Part shown: piece after piece, positions 51,070 to 60,120 of the stretch | Layout of the letters: every line of letters begins with the position of its first letter | How positions within the stretch are numbered: the stretch's first letter is position 1 | Source: Treponema sp. | GTDB lineage: Bacteria > Spirochaetota > Spirochaetia > Treponematales > Breznakiellaceae | Length of the DNA: 62,303 nt | NCBI GenBank assembly: GCA_009785215.1 | Contig: WQWU01000005.1 | Location: 1-62,303, forward strand | Direction: 5' to 3' | The notes under the pieces: generated by a model | Databases searched by the model: none | What the model was told of the DNA's origin: nothing | What the model saw: only the letters and a program-made list of their open reading frames with translations | Position numbers and translations under genes: made by a program

Positions 51070-52380
51070 TCAGAAACAACTGACTATTGCGCCTTCGAAT
51101 GCATCAAGCTGAGGAGGAATAAGCGCAATTGGATCGCATTTTTTCCATAATTCTTTAAGAAACTCTGGTGTTTTAATTGCTTTTCCGGTTGCCTTTTCCG
51201 CCAAATTAGCAGACCTTGCAGGATGACCTGTAGCAAGAACAATAGTATTTGTATTTCCTTTCCATTTTCGTTCAGCTTCAATTTTTCTTGCTGCTGCAAA
51301 GGCAACCGCTGTATGAGGATCGATATAGGCATTGTATTTTTTATATACATATTCCATTGTTTCCAAAGTAAGAACATCGTTAACTGATGCCTGATAAACC
51401 ATATTACGCATAACTGCAGGAGCTTCATCGTAAAAAGATGCAAGACGATCATAATTAATGGGTACTGCAACATCAAGAGCCGGAGAATTGGTAAAGATTA
51501 AATTTTTCGGAACAAAAGGTTTTCCCTGAATATAATCGCCCATTGCATTATTGGAATTCATGGCAGCAATAAATCCGTTTACGGGCATGCCGAATTTCCA
51601 TGCATAAAGTCCTGCAATAAGATTGCCAAAGTTTCCGGAAGGAACGCTAAAAATTAAATCGCCGTTAAGGCGGTTCTTTACCTGATTAAAAGCATAAAGA
51701 TAATAAAATATCTGAGGGAACAATCTGCCCGGATTTATTGTATTTGCGCTTGTTATATTATAACGTTCAGAAAATTCACGATCGTTAATTGTTTCGATAA
51801 CAAGACGCTGACAATCGTCGAACGTGCCTTTTACCTGAATTGGAATAATATTCCCGCCGTTTTGAACAAAACTTGAAGGATCAAGACCGCGTATCTGCCC
51901 CGATGGATACAATAAAACAAGCGAAATACCCTTTCTGCCGCTGAATGCATGAGCCATGCTTACGCCTGTGTCGGGTCTTGCCGCGGCAAGAATCATCGCT
52001 TGTCCGCCGTCTTTCATAAATTCTTCGAACATGGCGGACATAAAAGCAATGCCAAAATCTTTAAAAACCCCGGTAGGGCCGTTATAAAGATTTAGTATAA
52101 AAAAGCCGTCATCCAGTTCTATTAATTCCGGTTTAAAATTATATGCGCTCTCTACAACTCTTAAAGAAGAAACAGGATTGAGCCCTCCTTCCAAAAGCGA
52201 TGGAGCTATTGCGGCAACCAATTCATTAAAACTGGTCTTTTCGTCCATGTGCAGAAAATACTGCCTAAAATCTGCCGCCTGATCAGGAACATACAAGCCG
52301 CCGTCTCCAGGCAGACAATTTAATACCGCATCTTTATACGAAACCAGAGGATATTTTGACTGTGTTGAACGAAACATCAT
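51070..52380 (-). CDS. thrC: Threonine synthase
   Basis: This PLP enzyme converts O-phosphohomoserine to threonine. It starts with FRSTQSKYPLVSYKDAVL and has the PLP Lys in NGPTGVFKDFG (Lys107 from the ATG at 52380). The phosphate-binding SVPSGNFGNLIAG lies in the middle, and the length of 436 residues fits the E. coli/yeast type. The frame could begin at TTG 52386. A TATAAT eight bases before the ATG at 52380 argues for the ATG and a leaderless transcript. Confidence 0.95.
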   Translation of the reverse strand: MMFRSTQSKYPLVSYKDAVLNCLPGDGGLYVPDQAADFRQYFLHMDEKTSFNELVAAIAPSLLEGGLNPVSSLRVVESAYNFKPELIELDDGFFILNLYNGPTGVFKDFGIAFMSAMFEEFMKDGGQAMILAAARPDTGVSMAHAFSGRKGISLVLLYPSGQIRGLDPSSFVQNGGNIIPIQVKGTFDDCQRLVIETINDREFSERYNITSANTINPGRLFPQIFYYLYAFNQVKNRLNGDLIFSVPSGNFGNLIAGLYAWKFGMPVNGFIAAMNSNNAMGDYIQGKPFVPKNLIFTNSPALDVAVPINYDRLASFYDEAPAVMRNMVYQASVNDVLTLETMEYVYKKYNAYIDPHTAVAFAAARKIEAERKWKGNTNTIVLATGHPARSANLAEKATGKAIKTPEFLKELWKKCDPIALIPPQLDAFEGAIVSCF

Positions 52381-52388
52381 CGACAAGT

Positions 52389-52417
52389 ATTATAGAATAA
52401 AAAATGATATATGGGAA
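52389..52417 (-). promoter_or_regulatory. Promoter of thrC (leaderless type)
   Basis: Minus-strand TTCCCA (52412-52417), 17 bp spacer, TATAAT (52389-52394), 8 bases to the ATG at 52380. Confidence 0.55.
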
Positions 52418-52419
52418 CC

Positions 52420-52446
52420 TCTAAAAACCCAAATTGGGTTTTTAGA
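52420..52446 (-). terminator. Hairpin between hppA and thrC
   Basis: An 11-bp perfect stem (52420-52430 with 52436-52446, extendable by two A-T pairs) lies downstream of hppA and just before the thrC promoter. There is no T-run after it on the minus strand. It may be a weak hppA terminator whose 3' arm supplies the U-rich tract, or an mRNA-stabilising structure. Confidence 0.5.
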
Positions 52447-52478
52447 AATTCTCATGTTTAAAAACAATTATTTTTAGA

Positions 52479-54647
52479 TTACATCAAGCTGAATGCTACA
52501 GTTACACCGGCAAATACGATGGCAACTGTAGTTGCAAGTACCATAACGTTGTTAAATGACGGACCTGCAGTATCTTTTAAAGGATCACCGACAGTGTCAC
52601 CGATAACAGCTGCTTTATGCTGTTCGCTGCCCTTACCGCCTAAATTGCCGCGTTCTATGTATTTTTTTGCATTGTCCCATGCGCCGCCTGCATTAAGCAT
52701 AAATACTGCTAGAGCAAAACCAGCTAATACAGTTCCTGCAAGGAAACCAACAACACCAGCAGCGCCCAATACAATACCTGTAAGAATCGGCGATATTATA
52801 ACGATAAGGGTAGGAACTACCATTTCTCTCAACGCGCCTTTTGTACAAATATCAACACAAGTTGCATAATCTGCCTTGACACCTTCTTTACCATCCAGCA
52901 AACCTACAATCTCTCTGAACTGGCGTCTAACTTCATTTACAATACTCATTGCCGCACGCTGTACAGCAGATATACAAAGAGCGGAGAAATAGAATACCAT
53001 AGCAACACCGCAGAAGAAACCAATTAAAACAGGCGGATTGATAATCGTAAGATCAAGCGCCGCACGTCCTGCATCTGCAAGTTTGAGGTTCACCATATTA
53101 ACATAGTTAACCAAAAGCACAAGTGCAGTAAATGCATTAGAAGCAATAGCAAAACCTTTACCTGTAGCGGCTGTTGTATTGCCTAACGAGTCAAGTGCGT
53201 CTGTACGTTCACGAACTTCGGGAGGTAATTTTGCCATTTGTGCAATACCGCCTGCGTTATCTGCAACAGGGCCGAAAGCATCTGTAGCTAAAATAATTGC
53301 ATTTGTAGCAAGCATAGCTACAGCGGCAAGACCTATTCCATACAATCCTGCATTAAAACTTGCAACATCGCCATAAATAAAAGATGCGCCGCCAGAAACT
53401 AAATAAGCAGCCAAAACAGCGCCAGAAATAGTCAGCATCGGCAATGTAACAGACCTCATACCGAGTGATAATCCGCCGATTATCAATGTGGCAGAACCAG
53501 TATTACTGGCTTCTGCGAGCTCACGCGTCGGCTTTGAAGCATCAGAAGTATAATGCTCAGTTAAATAGCTAATAATAAAACCAGAGACAATACCTACAAT
53601 TACCGCACCAAAAATACCAAAAGCAAATTTTTCCATATCACCGGCATTTTCTGCATTTTTTGCAATAAATAAAATTGCCGGTAATGTTCCGATAGCTGCA
53701 AGACCACCTGCAATAAATACGCCTCTGCGTAAAGCGTTTAAAAGCGTTTTTTGATCAGTCTGTTCTTTTGTGCGTACAAAGAATGTACCGACAATCGACA
53801 TTAAAACGCCGATTATACAAACAATGATTGGGAGTAACATTCCTGCAACACCGTACCCTGCAGTAAAACCAATAGCAACTGTCGCTACAAGAGCGCCGGA
53901 GTTAGATTGATGAAGATCTGCGCCCATACCTGCAACGTCACCGACATTGTCACCAACGTTATCTGCAATTACAGCCGGGTTTCTTGGGTCGTCTTCAGGG
54001 ATTCCCGCTTCTACTTTTCCTACAAGGTCTGCGCCGACATCAGCCGCTTTGGTAAATATACCGCCGCCGACACGGGCAAATACTGCCATGACTGAAACAC
54101 CCATTCCAAAGGTAATCATAGTTTGTGCAATAATGGCATTGGCATCTGAATCAGGAAGATGTCTTAAGAACACAAATCTAAGCAATGTGTACCATGTAAT
54201 AACTTCGAGAATCTGGAATCCATTAACAACAAATCCCATTACTGTTCCAGACGAAAAAGCAACACGAAGCGATTTATTTAAACCTTCAGTAGCGGCTTGA
54301 GCGGTGCGGACATTTGCTCTTGTAGCAACCTTTAAACCGATAATGCCGCAAAGCCCGCAAATGAAACCGCCCGATAAAAAAGCGAACGGTGTAAACCGGT
54401 TAACAAGTTCACCGTTACTAGCTATTGAAAGCACTAATAAAACTACAAACATAATACCGAAAAAGGCGGCAACTGTAGTGTACTGACGCTTAATATAGGC
54501 GTCCGCACCTTCACGGATGGCTGCTGCAATCTTCTTCATGACATCACTGCCCTCAGCATACCTCATCACCTTGCGTCCCTGGAAAAGGGCGAACAAGAGC
54601 GAGACAGCTGCTCCTACGAAACCTACGAAAAACAGATTTTCTACCAT
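52479..54647 (-). CDS. hppA: Membrane-bound ion-pumping pyrophosphatase, K+-dependent type
   Basis: ATG 54647 gives 722 residues and has GGAGA eight bases upstream; an extension to 54686 is open but unlikely. There are about 15-16 membrane helices. Active-site loops show DVGADLVGKVEAGIPEDDPRNPAVIADNVGDNVGD in pieces, GNTTAATGKG and DTVGDPLKDTAGPSFN. The Ala and Gly in GNTTAATGKG are the K+-dependent signature. It couples PPi hydrolysis to Na+ or H+ export across the inner membrane. Na+ is likely for an anaerobic spirochaete but is not proven by the sequence. Confidence 0.96.
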   Translation of the reverse strand: MVENLFFVGFVGAAVSLLFALFQGRKVMRYAEGSDVMKKIAAAIREGADAYIKRQYTTVAAFFGIMFVVLLVLSIASNGELVNRFTPFAFLSGGFICGLCGIIGLKVATRANVRTAQAATEGLNKSLRVAFSSGTVMGFVVNGFQILEVITWYTLLRFVFLRHLPDSDANAIIAQTMITFGMGVSVMAVFARVGGGIFTKAADVGADLVGKVEAGIPEDDPRNPAVIADNVGDNVGDVAGMGADLHQSNSGALVATVAIGFTAGYGVAGMLLPIIVCIIGVLMSIVGTFFVRTKEQTDQKTLLNALRRGVFIAGGLAAIGTLPAILFIAKNAENAGDMEKFAFGIFGAVIVGIVSGFIISYLTEHYTSDASKPTRELAEASNTGSATLIIGGLSLGMRSVTLPMLTISGAVLAAYLVSGGASFIYGDVASFNAGLYGIGLAAVAMLATNAIILATDAFGPVADNAGGIAQMAKLPPEVRERTDALDSLGNTTAATGKGFAIASNAFTALVLLVNYVNMVNLKLADAGRAALDLTIINPPVLIGFFCGVAMVFYFSALCISAVQRAAMSIVNEVRRQFREIVGLLDGKEGVKADYATCVDICTKGALREMVVPTLIVIISPILTGIVLGAAGVVGFLAGTVLAGFALAVFMLNAGGAWDNAKKYIERGNLGGKGSEQHKAAVIGDTVGDPLKDTAGPSFNNVMVLATTVAIVFAGVTVAFSLM

Positions 54648-54786
54648 ACAGTACTTCTCCTTTAAAAAACTAGTTAATATCAGCATAATATATGGAAAAT
54701 ATCAATATGTATATACTATAATTATCATAAATTTTGCTTTATAAATGATATTTCTGATTCAAAAAACTGTGATTCCAAGGCGATTT

Positions 54787-55113
54787 TTACTTAATAAACC
54801 AAACATTATACGATGAAAACGATCTATTGCCGTAACTCTTATTACTGCTATCCCCTTCTGCATAATATGTTCTGTTTTTTTCCAGTTTAATTAATTTATT
54901 TTCATAACTTTTTATTGCGGCAACACTATAACGTCTTGAGTATGAACGAAAATAATATATAGTTACATCTTCTATCGTTTCATTGTATATTCTTATATCA
55001 ACATATTCAATTTCATCATCTGGAGATTTGCAGGAATAAGCAAAAATCAGGAGAAAAAAACAGCTAAAAACAAATACTGTTTTGATACACGTTAAAAGCG
55101 GTTTATAACTCAT
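54787..55113 (-). CDS. Small lipoprotein of unknown function, 108 aa
   Basis: The N-terminus is a hydrophobic signal ending in a lipobox-like FAYSC, so it should be lipid-anchored after Cys28. The mature part is short, rich in Tyr, Ser and Lys, and probably all beta (YVDIRIYNETIEDVTIYYF). No family was recognised. A TAAGAT hexamer 7 bases before the ATG may be its -10. It is divergent from the beta-CASP gene. Confidence 0.7.
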   Translation of the reverse strand: MSYKPLLTCIKTVFVFSCFFLLIFAYSCKSPDDEIEYVDIRIYNETIEDVTIYYFRSYSRRYSVAAIKSYENKLIKLEKNRTYYAEGDSSNKSYGNRSFSSYNVWFIK

Positions 55114-55188
55114 ATATCAATCTTATCATGTTTACTGGAAATAATAAATAAAATTACCGGCATAAGAAAAAAACATTTATTTAAAAGA

Positions 55189-55217
55189 GTGACAGAATGA
55201 CAGGTATATGTTATAAT
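55189..55217 (+). promoter_or_regulatory. Promoter of the beta-CASP gene (leaderless type)
   Basis: GTGACA (55189-55194), 17 bp spacer, TATAAT (55212-55217), 6 bases to the ATG at 55224. The upstream in-frame ATG at 55197 lies inside this promoter, so it is not the start. Confidence 0.7.
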
Positions 55218-55223
55218 TTTCCC

Positions 55224-56636
55224 ATGAATGCAGGATTTTATTCACTCGGCGCAGCCGAAGAGGTTACAGGTTCCAAGCATGTGCTTGAAATTGACGGGCT
55301 TTCATATCTGATTGACTGCGGTTCTTTTCAGGGCTCCAGAGCGGAAGCGGATCGTAAAAACAGAAACTTCGGCATTGCAGAAGATCGAATTGAGGGCGTT
55401 ATTCTAACTCACGGTCATCTTGACCACTGCGGTCTTTTGCCGCTGCTTGCAAAACGCGGTTATAATGGAAACGTTTATGCTACCCCTGCAACCAGAGATA
55501 TAGCAAGCCTTATAATGATGGATTCTGCCAACATTCAGGCTCGTGACGCAAAGTACCTGAAAAGCCAGGCGCAGAAGAAAGGTCAGAAGTTTGATTGGGA
55601 ACCGCTCTATGCAGAAGTTGACGCAATAAAAGCTGTCAGCCAGACGATTGGTGTTTCATATAACAGACCGATGTACATCGGCGATGGTGTAAGCCTTGAA
55701 TTTTACGATGCGGGGCATATTCTTGGCTCTGCTATCGCTTCCATAAAAGTAAAAAAAGGCGGCGAGGAACTTCACATTTTAGCCACAGGCGATTTGGGGC
55801 GCAAGGGCAAACCGATTATCCGCAACCCGGCAATTCCAGAAGGTACGCCTGATTACATTATATTGGAAAGCACTTACGGCGACCGCCTGCACGACTCTAC
55901 AGACGATGCTATTAAAAAACTTGCAGAGATTGCAAGGCGCACTGTAGAAAGAAAAGGAAAAATATTGATACCTTCATTCGCTATCGAACGCACTCAGGAA
56001 TTAGTTTACTATTTCCACCTGCTTGTAGATGACGGAATAATTCCCGAAGTACCGATTTATGTCGATTCGCCGATGGCAACTAACGCTACGACAATTTTTC
56101 AGGTTCACCCGGAATGTTATAACGCAGAAATTAAAGAAGCATTTATTAAACACCACAAAAACCCATTTGGTTTTAACAGTTTGCATTTTACAACCAGCGT
56201 ACAGGAATCAAAAGCGCTGAATGACCACCCTGGGCCGCTTATAATAATTTCTGCAGACGGAATGTGCGAAGCAGGGCGAATACAGCACCATTTAATGCAC
56301 AATATTCAGGATTCCAACACAACAATCATGACTGTTGGTTACATGGCAGAAAATACATTGGGCAGGCGTATCCGCAACCGCGAAAAAGAGGTAAAAATCC
56401 ACGGCGACTGGTATAAAGTAAATGCAGCGGTAGAAGAAATAAACGCATTCAGCGCCCATGCCGATTATGCAGAAACACTTGAATGGCTAAAAGCTGTAGA
56501 CACATCAAAGTTAAAGGGAATCTTCCTGGTTCATGGCGAACGTAAATCGCAGAATTTCCTGAAAAAGTTCCTGGAAGAAAACGGCTACCCGAATGTGCAG
56601 ATAGTCAGCTACGGCCAGACATATGAATTGAACTAA
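55224..56636 (+). CDS. Beta-CASP metallo-beta-lactamase-fold hydrolase (CPSF-like nuclease family)
   Basis: The protein of 470 residues begins with FYSLGAAEEVTGSKHVLEI, the standard opening of this family, which fits the ATG at 55224. Metal motifs are HGHLDHCG, a distal TGDLG and a C-terminal FSAHADY. Beta-CASP motifs include STYGDR, a Ser/Thr-rich VDSPMA and SADGMCEAG. Relatives cut RNA in archaea and eukaryotes. In bacteria the role is uncertain, with RNA processing the best guess. No KH domain is attached. Confidence 0.93.
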   Translation: MNAGFYSLGAAEEVTGSKHVLEIDGLSYLIDCGSFQGSRAEADRKNRNFGIAEDRIEGVILTHGHLDHCGLLPLLAKRGYNGNVYATPATRDIASLIMMDSANIQARDAKYLKSQAQKKGQKFDWEPLYAEVDAIKAVSQTIGVSYNRPMYIGDGVSLEFYDAGHILGSAIASIKVKKGGEELHILATGDLGRKGKPIIRNPAIPEGTPDYIILESTYGDRLHDSTDDAIKKLAEIARRTVERKGKILIPSFAIERTQELVYYFHLLVDDGIIPEVPIYVDSPMATNATTIFQVHPECYNAEIKEAFIKHHKNPFGFNSLHFTTSVQESKALNDHPGPLIIISADGMCEAGRIQHHLMHNIQDSNTTIMTVGYMAENTLGRRIRNREKEVKIHGDWYKVNAAVEEINAFSAHADYAETLEWLKAVDTSKLKGIFLVHGERKSQNFLKKFLEENGYPNVQIVSYGQTYELN

Positions 56637-56640
56637 GAAA

Positions 56641-56745
56641 GAGTTCACACAGAGACACAAAGGCACAGAGAACACGGAGGAAAAACAGAGCGCATCCTCC
56701 TTTTTATTTTCTCTGCGTTCCCTGCGCCTCTGCGAGAGTTCTTAT
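56641..56745. repeat. GCAGAG-rich intergenic repeat, copy 4 (inverted arms), abutting folC
   Basis: The left arm contains CACAGAGACACAAAGGCACA. The right arm contains TTCTCTGCGTTCCCTGCG and CTCTGCGAGAG, roughly its complement. They are separated by a short CCTCC/GGAGG-containing core. This is another member of the family near 2710, 5827 and 49757. Its right edge reaches the presumed folC ribosome-binding site. Confidence 0.65.
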
Positions 56746-56757
56746 TGGAGATCTTAT

Positions 56758-58149
56758 CTGAATAAAAGTTTTACATCATCAAAACAAGTATTTGATTGGT
56801 TGTCTGGTTTTATAAATCTTGAACGGGGGCAGAAGCCGAAAAGTTTTCGTTTGGAGCGGATGGAGGCTCTTTGCGAATTGGCAGGTCATCCGGAAAGATG
56901 CGCACCATCTATTCACATTGCCGGCTCTAAAGGCAAAGGTTCTGTAACAAGTATGCTGGCATCAATGTTAACTGCCGCAGGTTTCCGCGCCGCCCGCTAT
57001 ATGTCGCCTCATGTTACAGACATCCGCGAACGTATCTGTATTAGCTCCGGCAAAAATGCCGTATCTTTTTTTAGCGAAGATGTCTATTGCTCTGCAGGCG
57101 ATGAACTGCGTTATACAGCAGAAGTTTTATTGCCTGCTGCCGCAGCGCAGCAAGCAGCGTCACAGCAAGCAGCAGCTCTTTTCGATGAATGCGAACCAAC
57201 CTTTTGGGAACTTTTAACTCTCCTTTTCTTTTTATGCGCCCGGCAGGCAAAGTGCGATGTAATGATTGTAGAAACGGGTATGGGCGGGCGGCTTGATTCC
57301 ACAAATGTTGTAGACCCGTTAGTAAGTGTAATAACATTAATAGAACTGGAACATACAAATTTTTTAGGAGATACAATCACGGCAATCGCCGGGGAAAAAG
57401 CCGGAATAATAAAACAGGGCAAACCGCTTATATTAGCAAAACAATGTGATGAAGCCTTGGAAGTATTTAAAAAGAAAATACATGAAAAAAACTGCCAGCT
57501 TTTTTACTTCCCGGAAATCGCAGAGCTCTCGGACATAAATATCACTCCGCAAGGTACAGAATTTTCCCTTTCCCCTACTCTTCGCCTATCCATTCCAATC
57601 CCCGGGAAAGTCCAAGCCGAAAACGCCGCTCTTGCCATTACTGCATTAAAAACTGCCTTCCCGGAAATAGGCGAAGAGGTTATCCGCAGCGGACTTGCAA
57701 ATTTAAAAATGCCAGCGCGTTTTGAAAAAATTGCAAACGAACCAGCTTTTATCATCGACGGCGCACATACACCCGAAAGTCTCGCATTTTGCGTAGAAAC
57801 ATTTTGTTCGCTGTACGGCGAAGGCGGCATATTAATCTTTGGCTGCGCTGCGGATAAGGACATTACAGCAATGGCAAACATAATACATACAAACTCAACT
57901 TGTTCGCGTTTTTCAAAAATAATTATTACAACTCCTGGAACATTTAAAATAAGCGATCCATCGCTGGTTTACGAAACTTTTGCTTCAATCGCAGGAAAAG
58001 AGAAAACTGTATTAATACCTGACACACAGGAAGCTGTAAAGCTGGCAAAAGAATATGCGAGGGAAAGCGAAGAAACAAGTTTACCAATTTTAGGTACTGG
58101 TTCGTTTTATTTAGCGGCAGAAATCAGAAAAATTATAATTAACTCTTGA
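56758..58149 (+). CDS. folC: Dihydrofolate/folylpolyglutamate synthase, non-standard start
   Basis: This Mur-ligase-family enzyme adds glutamate to (dihydro)folate. The P-loop HIAGSKGKGSVTSM, MSPHVTDIRERI, ETGMGGRLDSTNVV and IIDGAHTPES are clear. The conserved opening (VFDWLSGFI) lies upstream of the first TTG (56800), and no ATG, GTG or earlier TTG is in frame. A GGAG at 56747-56750 sits 7 bases before an in-frame CTG at 56758, proposed as the start (463 residues). Alternatives are a frameshift or an ATG lost when the adjacent repeat inserted. A Gln/Ala-rich insertion (about residues 120-140) is unusual. It overlaps the convergent PSP1 gene by 11 bases. Confidence 0.88.
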   Translation: MNKSFTSSKQVFDWLSGFINLERGQKPKSFRLERMEALCELAGHPERCAPSIHIAGSKGKGSVTSMLASMLTAAGFRAARYMSPHVTDIRERICISSGKNAVSFFSEDVYCSAGDELRYTAEVLLPAAAAQQAASQQAAALFDECEPTFWELLTLLFFLCARQAKCDVMIVETGMGGRLDSTNVVDPLVSVITLIELEHTNFLGDTITAIAGEKAGIIKQGKPLILAKQCDEALEVFKKKIHEKNCQLFYFPEIAELSDINITPQGTEFSLSPTLRLSIPIPGKVQAENAALAITALKTAFPEIGEEVIRSGLANLKMPARFEKIANEPAFIIDGAHTPESLAFCVETFCSLYGEGGILIFGCAADKDITAMANIIHTNSTCSRFSKIIITTPGTFKISDPSLVYETFASIAGKEKTVLIPDTQEAVKLAKEYARESEETSLPILGTGSFYLAAEIRKIIINS

Positions 58150-59086
58150 TTTTCCAGAAATTATCGACCTTTTCAAATCTGCAGGCAGGAACAGTTATCT
58201 GTCTTCCGTCTTCTGCCGCAAGTTTAATCTGGCATGCAATCGGATTAACTTCGGCAACTTTCCAGGATTCATTTTCGTAATTAATACGCATACCTTCCTG
58301 CGGCAAATTACGCTGCTGCTCTGAATAAAAACCGTACTCATAAAACAAGCAGCATAAAAGCCTGCCGCAGGGGCCGGAAATTTTTACAGAATTAAGCGAA
58401 AGTTTTTGATCTTTTGCCATTTTAATAGAAACGGGTTTTAATTTATCGGAGACACAGTGGCAGCAATAACCGCGCCCGCAGACTCCAAGACCGCCTACAA
58501 CCCTGGCTTCGTCGCGTACACCTATTTGCCTAAGTTCTATGCGCATTTTAAAAACGCTTACCAAATCTTTTACAAGTTCACGGAAATCTACCCTGTTTTC
58601 TGCAGTAAAGAAGAATAAAATTTTTGGTTCTTCCAATAAATAATGCACAAGAACAAGTTTCATATCCAGTTTATGATTAATAATTTTCTTTCTGCAGATA
58701 TCAAACGCTTCTTTTTCCAGTTTTGCATTATTACGGGATTTTTCCAAATCTTCCGGGCTTGCCGCGCGGACAATCCATGCAATTTCCGAAACAGGCGGCA
58801 ATTTGCCCCGTACAGAACCTATCACCTGTGCAAGGTCACGGCCATACCGCGTGGGCACAATAACCATTGTATCTGGGGTTAAATTATCCTCGCGGTATAC
58901 AGCAAGAAAAGTTTCCTGAGAATACAAAAGACGCAGACGGTAAATGGGAGCATCGGGAGCCAGTGATTCAATTCCGGCATCGGAGCCTGTTATTACATCA
59001 TGTTCTTTAAATTTCGCTTCATTGCGGTTGTCTTCCAGTGAGGAAATATCATCTTCATTATCGTCATATTCGTTATAATCACTCAT
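58139..59086 (-). CDS. ricT: PSP1-domain protein, RicT (YaaT)-like
   Basis: The 315 residues have a PSP1 core and a Cys-rich segment (GVCGRGYCCHCVSDK, then SGPCGRLLCCLFYEY) characteristic of RicT/YaaT. In Bacillus the Ric complex (RicA/F/T) carries Fe-S clusters and guides RNase Y. The N-terminus here is highly acidic (about residues 1-20). It is the last gene of the M23-bactofilin-YaaR-PSP1 operon. The yaaR/yaaT pairing is also seen in Firmicutes, so the functional link is probably old. Confidence 0.9.
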   Translation of the reverse strand: MSDYNEYDDNEDDISSLEDNRNEAKFKEHDVITGSDAGIESLAPDAPIYRLRLLYSQETFLAVYREDNLTPDTMVIVPTRYGRDLAQVIGSVRGKLPPVSEIAWIVRAASPEDLEKSRNNAKLEKEAFDICRKKIINHKLDMKLVLVHYLLEEPKILFFFTAENRVDFRELVKDLVSVFKMRIELRQIGVRDEARVVGGLGVCGRGYCCHCVSDKLKPVSIKMAKDQKLSLNSVKISGPCGRLLCCLFYEYGFYSEQQRNLPQEGMRINYENESWKVAEVNPIACQIKLAAEDGRQITVPACRFEKVDNFWKIKS

Positions 59087-59119
59087 TTATCAAACCTTAT
59101 TTTAAAACTATTTTTCTGC

Positions 59120-59680
59120 CTACTGTAATAAGTCTATCAGAAGACCGCGTATCTCCTCAAGTCTGGAAACAAGTTCCATTTGAGGCGCTTGGCTGGAAAG
59201 AAGCATTGCTGCTAAATCCTCAAGCTTTTTATCAATAACCGATATTTTTGTATAACCCTTGCTGTCTTCCGCCGCCGGAGAAGACCGCCGTCCTTTATAA
59301 CCTGGTTTATATTTATTTTTAATACCTTCTTCATAATCCAGGGTATAGCAATTTTGCACTACATAGTTAATAAAATTACGCACTGCCTGTTTATAATTCA
59401 TTATTTCTTCCGGCAAAGGGCGGCTTTTTAATCTATCACCTGTGTCGCGGACTTCGTCCATCAATATATTAACCGATTCTTCTGATACAGGCATGTCTCG
59501 CAATTGACCAATCTGATCCGCTGTTTTGCCTCTTAATTCATTAAATAAATTTGAGAATTCAGTTTTACCGCTGCCGCGGATACCTTTAGATTTTTTATCA
59601 TCTGCTTTTCCATGTTTTAACTGCGAATAGGCAGAAGGGTTCATGTATAAAGAAGGATCTGTTCCGTCAACTTTAGCCAT
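59120..59680 (-). CDS. YaaR-family (DUF327) protein
   Basis: This 186-residue helical protein matches YaaR/DUF327 in length and pattern (EFSNLFNELRGK, ILMDEVRDTGDRLKSRPLPEEIMNYKQAVRNFINYVV). Members are encoded next to YaaT-type PSP1 proteins, as here. Its function is unknown. It overlaps the bactofilin gene by 8 bases and is followed by the PSP1 gene after 33 bases. Confidence 0.88.
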   Translation of the reverse strand: MAKVDGTDPSLYMNPSAYSQLKHGKADDKKSKGIRGSGKTEFSNLFNELRGKTADQIGQLRDMPVSEESVNILMDEVRDTGDRLKSRPLPEEIMNYKQAVRNFINYVVQNCYTLDYEEGIKNKYKPGYKGRRSSPAAEDSKGYTKISVIDKKLEDLAAMLLSSQAPQMELVSRLEEIRGLLIDLLQ

Positions 59681-60101
59681 AGGTTTTTTGGAAAACAGGT
59701 AATGCCGATCTTATACCTAAAGCATCCCTGTGTTCTGACATAGTCTTTAACCAGCGTTCTTCATTTTGACATACAGCTACTTTACCATTGATAAAACATC
59801 CGTCATCGGCCTGAATGCGGCGGGTAATAATATCACCAATAACAATTGCAGTAGAAAGAATTATAAGCTGGCCGTCTGCGATAATATTTCCGTAAACAAC
59901 TCCGCCAATTGTAATGTTAGTGCCGGATAAATTGCCTTTCATTCTGGCTCGCTCGCCGATTACTACCCTGCCCTTTGCACGTACATCGCCGCGTATACTG
60001 CCATCGATTCGAGTAAAACCGCCTGTCTCGATATTTCCGGTAAAACTTGTATTGGGGCCAATTATCGTATTAATGGAAAAATCTGAATTATCCTGAGCCA
60101 T
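59673..60101 (-). CDS. Bactofilin
   Basis: The 142 residues contain the right-handed beta-helix repeat of bactofilins (NTIIGPNTSFTGNIETGG, then RIDGSIRGDVRAKGRVVIGE and GVVYGNIIADGQL). A C-terminal extension of about 35 residues follows. Bactofilins polymerise without nucleotide and direct cell-wall enzymes. The neighbouring M23 peptidase gene, 19 bases upstream, is the expected partner for helical shape, as in Helicobacter CcmA/Csd and in Leptospira. Confidence 0.93.
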   Translation of the reverse strand: MAQDNSDFSINTIIGPNTSFTGNIETGGFTRIDGSIRGDVRAKGRVVIGERARMKGNLSGTNITIGGVVYGNIIADGQLIILSTAIVIGDIITRRIQADDGCFINGKVAVCQNEERWLKTMSEHRDALGIRSALPVFQKTYG

Positions 60102-60120
60102 CTTAAACCCTGCTCACGTA

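Noticed and set aside
57071-57881. Three minus-strand frames of 101-125 residues inside folC
   Set aside because: They are antisense to conserved folC motifs, mutually overlapping and without ribosome-binding sites.
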